Shown here piece after piece: positions 1 through 3,527 of a stretch of 5,173 nt of DNA. Numbering within the stretch: the stretch's first letter is position 1; each line of letters begins with the position of its first letter. The DNA is taken from assembly GCA_003554375.1 (NCBI GenBank), contig PWGF01000415.1, positions 1 to 5,173 on the forward strand, given 5' to 3'. The stretch is from Spirochaetaceae bacterium (lineage in GTDB: Bacteria; Spirochaetota; Spirochaetia; DSM-27196; SKKC01). The position numbers and the translations under genes are program-made. The notes under the pieces are model-generated. The model was given only the letters and a program-made list of their open reading frames with translations. It was not told where the DNA came from and searched no databases.

Positions 1-392
1 GAAAAAGCGTTTGCCGGAAATACGGCATGCACCAGCTCGTTCAACGTTGGAATCGTTGCAGCCCGCGCCTCTTCGATGACCACGGGAATCGGGGCCGGGC
101 TGAGCAACAGCATCAGCCCGACTCCAAGCACCACGAGGCCGAGGCCGGCAACCACCGTAGCGCCTACGGTTAGCCCTAACACCGAGAGAGCCTTTCGATC
201 CTCATGCAGGTCGTGGATCGCGATGATGACGCTGAAGAACGCGAGGGGAAACAGCAGGTATCGCCCAATATTGGCAGCGATCCGCGACAGTTGCTCGAAT
301 CGACCCGCTGTGTCCCCTCCGGCTTCGGGGAGCAGGATGGCCAGAGCGATACCGATTATGACGCCGACGAGATAGCGTATCCAGAGCTTCAT
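1..392 (-). CDS. Sodium:dicarboxylate/amino-acid symporter, SDF/DAACS family (C-terminal part beyond left edge)
   Basis: Inner-membrane secondary transporter of the glutamate/dicarboxylate:cation symporter family, expected to take up C4-dicarboxylates or acidic amino acids with Na+ or H+. Only the first 130 residues are in the window; the family is about 400 long. I read the frame directly from the minus strand. It begins MKLWIRYLVG and has hydrophobic segments at about residues 5-22 (TM1), 44-60 (TM2) and 71-98 (TM3). After TM3 comes ELVHAVFPANAF (119-130), which matches the conserved 'P-x-N-x-F' after TM3 in this family (compare the archaeal GltPh region). The stretch IGRYLLFPLAFFSV (42-55) matches the TM2 'P-l-v-F-s' pattern. 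The ATG at 392 is preferred because it fits the usual family N-terminus. Alternatives are ATG 440, ATG 446 and GTG 458; none has a strong ribosome-binding site. It lies 114 bp downstream of the SDR-like gene and is probably co-transcribed. Substrate cannot be told from this half. Confidence 0.85.
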   Translation of the reverse strand, partial: MKLWIRYLVGVIIGIALAILLPEAGGDTAGRFEQLSRIAANIGRYLLFPLAFFSVIIAIHDLHEDRKALSVLGLTVGATVVAGLGLVVLGVGLMLLLSPAPIPVVIEEARAATIPTLNELVHAVFPANAF

Positions 393-506
393 CCCGAGGA
401 CAATACCGGAACCTGGCGCCGCCTGCAACACACGGAGCATCGCCATCCGGGGCGTCACGCACACACGGCACCGGCCCAAGACGCGCCGGCCGCCACCCGA
501 GTCTCC

Positions 507-1160
507 TCAGCGGGTCCGAGAGAAGAGCCCGCCGCGGCGACCGAAACGCACCCAGCGGCCGCGAGTCCGCTCCGGGCGTTCGGCGTGGTCGCGCAACACA
601 AAACGGGCAAAACCGCGCCGGTCCTCGGAATCCACTCGCCAGTGGAACCCGCGAATGAGAACCGGTTCGTTTGCGTACTGGTCGAAGAGCGACTGCACGA
701 AGCCGCTGAATGCGCCAAGGGCAGCGCCTTCCAAGGGAGGTCGCGGCTCGGAGCCTCCGTCGAAGAGCACGAAGGAGAGGATCCCATTACCCTGTTGCTC
801 AAGCTGTGTCAGTACCTCCCGCGTCATGAAGAGCACCGAACGGATACCCGCATCCACACGCTCCTCGATGTGCGAAAGCCCCTCTTCGTGGTACGCACCG
901 GTTCCCTTGTCCGGCGAGAAAACGATAACCGTCTCTTCGAGCGTATCCAAAGTGTTCTTGGCTTGCATGACCACGGTGCGCGCGGATATCGGGGAGCGTC
1001 GGTTCCATCGGACCACTGAGATTCGCTCGTCCGACTCCAGTGGTGGATCCGCATCTGGATCCGTGGTGACAATTCCGCGCCCATTGCCTTGTTGAACTAG
1101 AAGAGCTAGGTCGCGCAAGAGAGGCGAGGGCGTGCCTGTGAGCAGAACCTTCTGCGGCAT
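507..1160 (-). CDS. Degenerate short-chain dehydrogenase/reductase-fold protein (SDR-like, probably non-catalytic)
   Basis: A 217-residue protein whose layout resembles a classical SDR Rossmann domain with the working residues lost. Seen: a hydrophobic first strand, KVLLTGTP (4-11), where SDRs have TGxxxGxG but here PSPLL follows; a strand TVIVFSP (77-83) at the place of the NNAG strand; a strand GILSFVLFDGG (126-136) at the catalytic-Ser strand; then LEGAALGAFSGFVQSLFDQY (143-162), which aligns with the 'YSASKAAL..L' helix but has no YxxxK. The tail (about 195-217) is Arg/Gly-rich and basic. The length is a little under the usual 240-260. Inference: it may bind a nucleotide or act as a scaffold or regulator, but classical redox catalysis is unlikely. 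ATG 1160 is the only sensible start, because an in-frame stop lies 7-9 bp upstream (1167-1169) and a promoter abuts it. It sits in the same reading frame as the downstream symporter, separated by TGA. A true hypothetical protein with a chance Rossmann-like pattern is the alternative. Confidence 0.72.
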   Translation of the reverse strand: MPQKVLLTGTPSPLLRDLALLVQQGNGRGIVTTDPDADPPLESDERISVVRWNRRSPISARTVVMQAKNTLDTLEETVIVFSPDKGTGAYHEEGLSHIEERVDAGIRSVLFMTREVLTQLEQQGNGILSFVLFDGGSEPRPPLEGAALGAFSGFVQSLFDQYANEPVLIRGFHWRVDSEDRRGFARFVLRDHAERPERTRGRWVRFGRRGGLFSRTR

Positions 1161-1168
1161 GCTGCGTC

Positions 1169-1197
1169 ATACTATCCGCGCCCCCGACTGCGGTCAA
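1169..1197 (-). promoter_or_regulatory. Sigma70-type promoter of the SDR-like gene, predicted leaderless
   Basis: On the minus strand, TTGACC (1197-1192, 5 of 6 to the -35 consensus) is followed after exactly 17 bp by TAGTAT (1174-1169, 4 of 6 to the -10 consensus). Only 8 bp separate the -10 from the ATG at 1160. Transcription would therefore start about 0-3 bases before the start codon, leaving no room for a Shine-Dalgarno site, and indeed none is seen. This is the best promoter I found in the window. Assignment rests on sequence match and spacing only. Confidence 0.55.
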
Positions 1198-1240
1198 GCT
1201 TTCGGATTGTCCGCTCATGCGAACTCCATCGAGGGCGCTT

Positions 1241-1256
1241 CCGGCCCGTGGGCCGG
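1241..1256. repeat. GC-rich inverted repeat
   Basis: CCGGCCC (1241-1247) and GGGCCGG (1250-1256) are perfect inverse complements around GT. As RNA it would form a 6-bp stem with a CGTG tetraloop. No T-run follows on either strand, so a classical intrinsic terminator is not supported. It lies upstream of both divergent promoters' genes, so a protein-binding or repeat-derived origin is as likely as an RNA role. Confidence 0.5.
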
Positions 1257-1282
1257 CTCCAAGGCCTGGCGTGCTCGGCGAA

Positions 1283-1310
1283 GGCTGCTTCGCGTACACG
1301 GGGCAACGGC
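1283..1310 (+). repeat. 28-bp direct repeat, copy 1
   Basis: This copy matches the second copy at 1345-1372 at 26 of 28 positions; it differs at the 16th base (A here, G there) and the 24th (A here, C there). The shared core is GGCTGCTTCGCGTAC. Overlapping its left edge, GCGAAG-GCTG-CTTCGC (1278-1293) is a perfect 6-bp hairpin. No coding pattern explains the conservation. The family is not known to me. Confidence 0.75.
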
Positions 1311-1344
1311 GGTGGGACACCGACTCCGCCATCTTCTCGTAGGC

Positions 1345-1372
1345 GGCTGCTTCGCGTACGCGGGGCACCGGC
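1345..1372 (+). repeat. 28-bp direct repeat, copy 2
   Basis: Second copy, starting 62 bp after the first. Its surroundings give an imperfect hairpin: CGTA (1338-1341) with TACG (1357-1360) and GCG (1343-1345) with CGC (1353-1355), with one G-G mismatch between the two helices. A shorter echo, GCTTCGC-A-GTAC, starts at 1371, so there may be a third, decayed unit immediately to the right. Confidence 0.75.
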
Positions 1373-1420
1373 TTCGCAGTACAGGCGCGTGCACGACTGC
1401 CGAGTATACCTTCCCGCCCC

Positions 1421-1449
1421 TTGACCCGAAGCTACAACGTCAGTAGCTT
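1421..1449 (+). promoter_or_regulatory. Candidate promoter of the tetR-adaptor-RND operon
   Basis: TTGACC (1421-1426) is followed after 17 bp by TAGCTT (1444-1449). The -35 is good (5 of 6) and identical to the -35 of the divergent promoter. The -10 is weak (3 of 6). Transcription would start near 1456, inside the operator palindrome, which is where a TetR-family repressor would block it. This position is the main reason for the call. Confidence 0.4.
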
Positions 1450-1454
1450 AGTCA

Positions 1455-1482
1455 ATAGTTGATTGAACGTTCATTCAAGTAT
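1455..1482. promoter_or_regulatory. TetR-family operator (autoregulatory palindrome)
   Basis: A 28-bp near-perfect palindrome in which 12 of 14 base pairs are symmetric. The inner 20 bp (1459-1478) is TTGATTGAAC/GTTCATTCAA with TGAACGTTCA as its perfect centre. Paired TGAA/TTCA half-sites of this type are typical of operators bound by TetR/AcrR-family dimers controlling efflux operons. It lies about 160 bp upstream of the tetR-family start, over the predicted transcription start, and is AT-rich compared with its flanks. Binding by the regulator encoded next door is inference from proximity and form. Confidence 0.75.
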
Positions 1483-1531
1483 GCGGGGGACCGCCACCGC
1501 ACATTGTAGAGGAGCATCCTGGATCAGAGGC

Positions 1532-1552
1532 CGGCGGAATAAGTATCCGCCG
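1532..1552 (+). other. Hairpin in the predicted 5' leader of the efflux operon
   Basis: CGGCGGA (1532-1538) and TCCGCCG (1546-1552) form a perfect 7-bp stem with a 7-base loop (ATAAGTA). A competing outer pairing is possible between AGGAGC (1510-1515) and GCTCCT (1552-1557). No U-run follows, so it is not a simple terminator. It may stabilise or tune the roughly 180-base leader, or be incidental in GC-rich DNA. Confidence 0.4.
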
Positions 1553-1624
1553 CTCCTGCTTTCCGACCGGTACTGAGCGGCAGTGAGCCGAAAGCAATGC
1601 GCGCCCGCCGGGCAAGAGCACGTT

Positions 1625-1630
1625 GGGGAG
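1625..1630 (+). promoter_or_regulatory. Ribosome-binding site of the tetR-family gene
   Basis: GGGGAG lies 9 bases before ATG 1640 and only 3 bases before ATG 1634. The spacing favours ATG 1640. An earlier in-frame GTG at 1583 has no comparable site, so the longer 227-residue reading is less likely. Confidence 0.6.
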
Positions 1631-1639
1631 AAGATGACG

Positions 1640-2266
1640 ATGGCACGTCAACAGGATCAGGGGAAACGGTGTCGCATCATCGATGCGGCGTTCACAACAT
1701 TTGGAGATTTGGGCTTCTCTCGCGCGACTATCAAGGACATCGCGCTACGAGCAGGGATATCGCCGGGTACCATCTATACCTATTTCTCCGACAAGGAAGC
1801 ACTCTTCCGTACGGCAGTCGCCGAGGCTTGGACCCGGTTTCACGCTTCGATGGCGGAGATCCGCCGCTCAGCGGGCTCATACGACCAGAAGTTGGAACGG
1901 CTGATCGATGTCGGCTTCGACTCGCTCCGGCAGGTCCACCCGATTCTGCACGGGATGATCGGGGATGCGGTCCGGATGGATCTCTTCGATCAGAATCTAG
2001 AAGCTTTCTGCGATAACCTCGAAGCCCTGATCTCGGAGAGCCGGCAGCAGGAAGAAGTCCCTGAGGTGACCGACCACGAGACGCGACGCTTCTATGTGCG
2101 TACCATAGCCTCCGGAATTCTCTTCCAGCTTTCCCTGGTGGAGCCCGAGCGGCTCTCGGAAGAGATCGAGCGGATGAAGCGGCTCCTGAAGCGAAACACC
2201 AAAATCTCACTCGATCTGGGACGAGCCGGGGGGTGGAGCTACGTTAACTATGCACCGACATCATAA
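1640..2266 (+). CDS. TetR/AcrR-family transcriptional repressor of the efflux operon
   Basis: A cytoplasmic DNA-binding regulator of 208 residues, normal for the family. The N-terminal HTH domain is clear: RIIDAAFTTFGDLGFSRAT (12-30) forms helix 1 and the turn, and TIKDIALRAGISPGTIYTYF (30-49) is the helix-turn-helix with the typical ending 'GTIYTYFSDKEALF' (43-56). The remaining helical C-terminal part (about 60-195) is the variable ligand-binding and dimerisation domain, so the inducer cannot be predicted. The start ATG 1640 gives the usual short basic N-terminus and a good ribosome-binding site; ATG 1634 adds two residues. Its last codons overlap the adaptor gene by 17 bp, suggesting translational coupling. 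By analogy to AcrR/TtgR-like systems it should repress its own operon through the palindrome at 1455-1482 and be released by a pump substrate. The exact ligand and whether it also controls the divergent promoter are unknown. Confidence 0.93.
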   Translation: MARQQDQGKRCRIIDAAFTTFGDLGFSRATIKDIALRAGISPGTIYTYFSDKEALFRTAVAEAWTRFHASMAEIRRSAGSYDQKLERLIDVGFDSLRQVHPILHGMIGDAVRMDLFDQNLEAFCDNLEALISESRQQEEVPEVTDHETRRFYVRTIASGILFQLSLVEPERLSEEIERMKRLLKRNTKISLDLGRAGGWSYVNYAPTS

Positions 2267-3527
2267 GCGAATCATCGCATTCATCTCGGTCGTGTTAGGC
2301 GTGTTCGTCGCGATACCGCTCGTGCAGCATCTGCAGGACGCGCTCGCCGAAGACGAGCCGATGCCTCGCACTCCGGTACGCGTGGAAGAGCCCGCCGTAG
2401 GAACGGTAGCGGACAGCATCCACTATCCCGGCACACTTGAGGCCTCTCGGAACACCGCCGTGGTACCGCGGGTAGCCGGCGAAGTACAGGAGACTTTCGT
2501 CTCCGAAGGCGACCACGTGGAAGCGGGCGACAAGCTCTTCCGCATCGACGACGAACGCGTACAGCTGGAGATGGAGCAGGCTCGAGCGAACTGGCGTGCC
2601 GCGGAGAGCTCCTTTCGGCAAGCTCAGCGAGGCGGCCGGGATGAAGAGGTGGAGAGCGCTGAAGCCGAGCTGGAGACGGCGGAGGAAGATCTGCGTACGG
2701 CCGAGGAGGATCTCGAGCGAATGCGACGACTCCACGAAGCCGGTACGATTCCTCGTACGGAGCTGGAATCCGCTGAGAGCGAGTTCCGTTCGGCCCGGAC
2801 GCAGCTCGAGAACGCCCGGCGCAACCTCCGCATGCTCCAGGAAGGGGCTGCCGACGAGGAGCTGGAAGCCGCCGAAGCGCAGGCGGAGGCAGCGGCCAAG
2901 CAGTACGAGCTGGCCGTGCTCCAGCTGAATTACACCCAGGTAACTGCGCCCGTGTCCGGACGCGTCTCTCGCCTGGAGGTGGAGCCCGGAGACATGGCCG
3001 GAACCGGGGACATGGCCGCTCTGATCGTCGGAGACGACGCGATAAAGGTGCGCATCGCCGTGCCTGAGCGCTTCTACGAACGAGTATCGGCGGCCGAGGG
3101 GCAGCTCACCGCTCAGGTCCGCCCGGTAGCTTATCCGAATGCTGACCCGTTCCCCGCCACCGTGATCCGCGTCGACAGCGACATCGATCCGGCCACCCGG
3201 ACGTTCGAAGTGGAACTCGCCGTCGACAACGAGGACGGGCTTCTGAGTCCGGGAATGTACGTGAACTCCGACTTGGTAGTCGAGGAGAGGGAAGGAGCTC
3301 TGACGGTTCCCGCCGACGCCGTCGTCCAGCGAGGCGGGCGCCACATCGTGTTCGTTGTCGAAGACGAGGAAAACGAGATTGTACGCGAGGTGGAAGTCGA
3401 GCGGGGGCTGCAAAGTGACGGGATGGTCGAAATCCGATCGGGTCTTCCGGCGGATGCACCGGTGGTAGTGGAAGGCAATGCCTTCCTGGAAGACGGGCAA
3501 GAGGTCGAGGTAGCCGAACGCTCATGA
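2250..3527 (+). CDS. RND efflux periplasmic adaptor (membrane fusion protein, HlyD/AcrA family)
   Basis: A 425-residue adaptor that links the inner-membrane RND pump to an outer-membrane channel. The order is: a basic N-terminus and one hydrophobic segment (8-27), acting as an anchor or as a signal peptide with possible cleavage after ALA (31-33); the first barrel-sandwich half (about 67-98, VVPRVAGEVQETFVSEGDHV and on); a long alpha-helical coiled-coil hairpin (about 102-225) whose turn is near HEAGTIPRTE (162-171); the second lipoyl half (about 230-262, VTAPVSGRVSRLEVEPGD); a beta-barrel (about 263-345, with the DIDPATRTFEVE motif at 311-321); and the membrane-proximal domain (350-422, LTVPADAVV). 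No lipobox cysteine is present, and the protein has no Cys at all. It is very rich in Glu and Asp, especially in the hairpin. The start ATG has GGTGGAG upstream (11-base gap) and lies inside the tetR-family gene. The end overlaps the RND gene by ATGA. Family assignment is firm; substrate is unknown. Confidence 0.95.
   Translation: MHRHHKRIIAFISVVLGVFVAIPLVQHLQDALAEDEPMPRTPVRVEEPAVGTVADSIHYPGTLEASRNTAVVPRVAGEVQETFVSEGDHVEAGDKLFRIDDERVQLEMEQARANWRAAESSFRQAQRGGRDEEVESAEAELETAEEDLRTAEEDLERMRRLHEAGTIPRTELESAESEFRSARTQLENARRNLRMLQEGAADEELEAAEAQAEAAAKQYELAVLQLNYTQVTAPVSGRVSRLEVEPGDMAGTGDMAALIVGDDAIKVRIAVPERFYERVSAAEGQLTAQVRPVAYPNADPFPATVIRVDSDIDPATRTFEVELAVDNEDGLLSPGMYVNSDLVVEEREGALTVPADAVVQRGGRHIVFVVEDEENEIVREVEVERGLQSDGMVEIRSGLPADAPVVVEGNAFLEDGQEVEVAERS

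Larger units (their letters stand above)
1161..1639. other. Divergent intergenic region between the SDR-like gene and the tetR-family gene
   Basis: About 480 bp with no convincing gene. It contains the minus-strand promoter at the left, a GC-rich inverted repeat, a pair of 28-bp direct repeats, a candidate plus-strand promoter, the operator palindrome, and a leader hairpin (each listed separately). Short open frames crossing it have no ribosome-binding site and no recognisable protein character. A minus-strand TATACT (1408-1403) resembles a -10 box but has no matching -35, so I do not call it a promoter. Confidence 0.7.

Noticed and set aside
204..1019. Long plus-strand open frame (271 codons) across the left arm
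   Set aside because: It lies antisense to both the symporter and the SDR-like gene, has no ribosome-binding site, is rich in His/Arg/Glu without hydrophobic core patterns, and resembles no family. It is a shadow of GC-rich coding DNA.
799..1368. Minus-strand 189-codon frame covering the repeats and part of the SDR-like gene
   Set aside because: It overlaps the better-supported SDR-like gene in another frame, and its N-terminus is simply the translated repeat DNA.
1283..1372. CRISPR-like array
   Set aside because: Only two full copies of a 28-bp repeat with a 34-bp gap; the copies are imperfect, a decayed third unit lies directly adjacent, and no cas genes are present.
1132..1446. Plus-strand 104-codon frame in the divergent region
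   Set aside because: No ribosome-binding site, runs across a promoter and both repeats, and the protein looks like translated non-coding sequence.
1583..1639. GTG 1583 as the start of the tetR-family gene
   Set aside because: Adds 19 residues not typical of the family and has only a weak upstream site, while GGGGAG at 1625-1630 is well placed for ATG 1640.
2295..3500. 401-codon minus-strand open frame opposite the adaptor gene
   Set aside because: The adaptor is unmistakable on the plus strand; the antisense frame arises from its codon composition and shows no domain.
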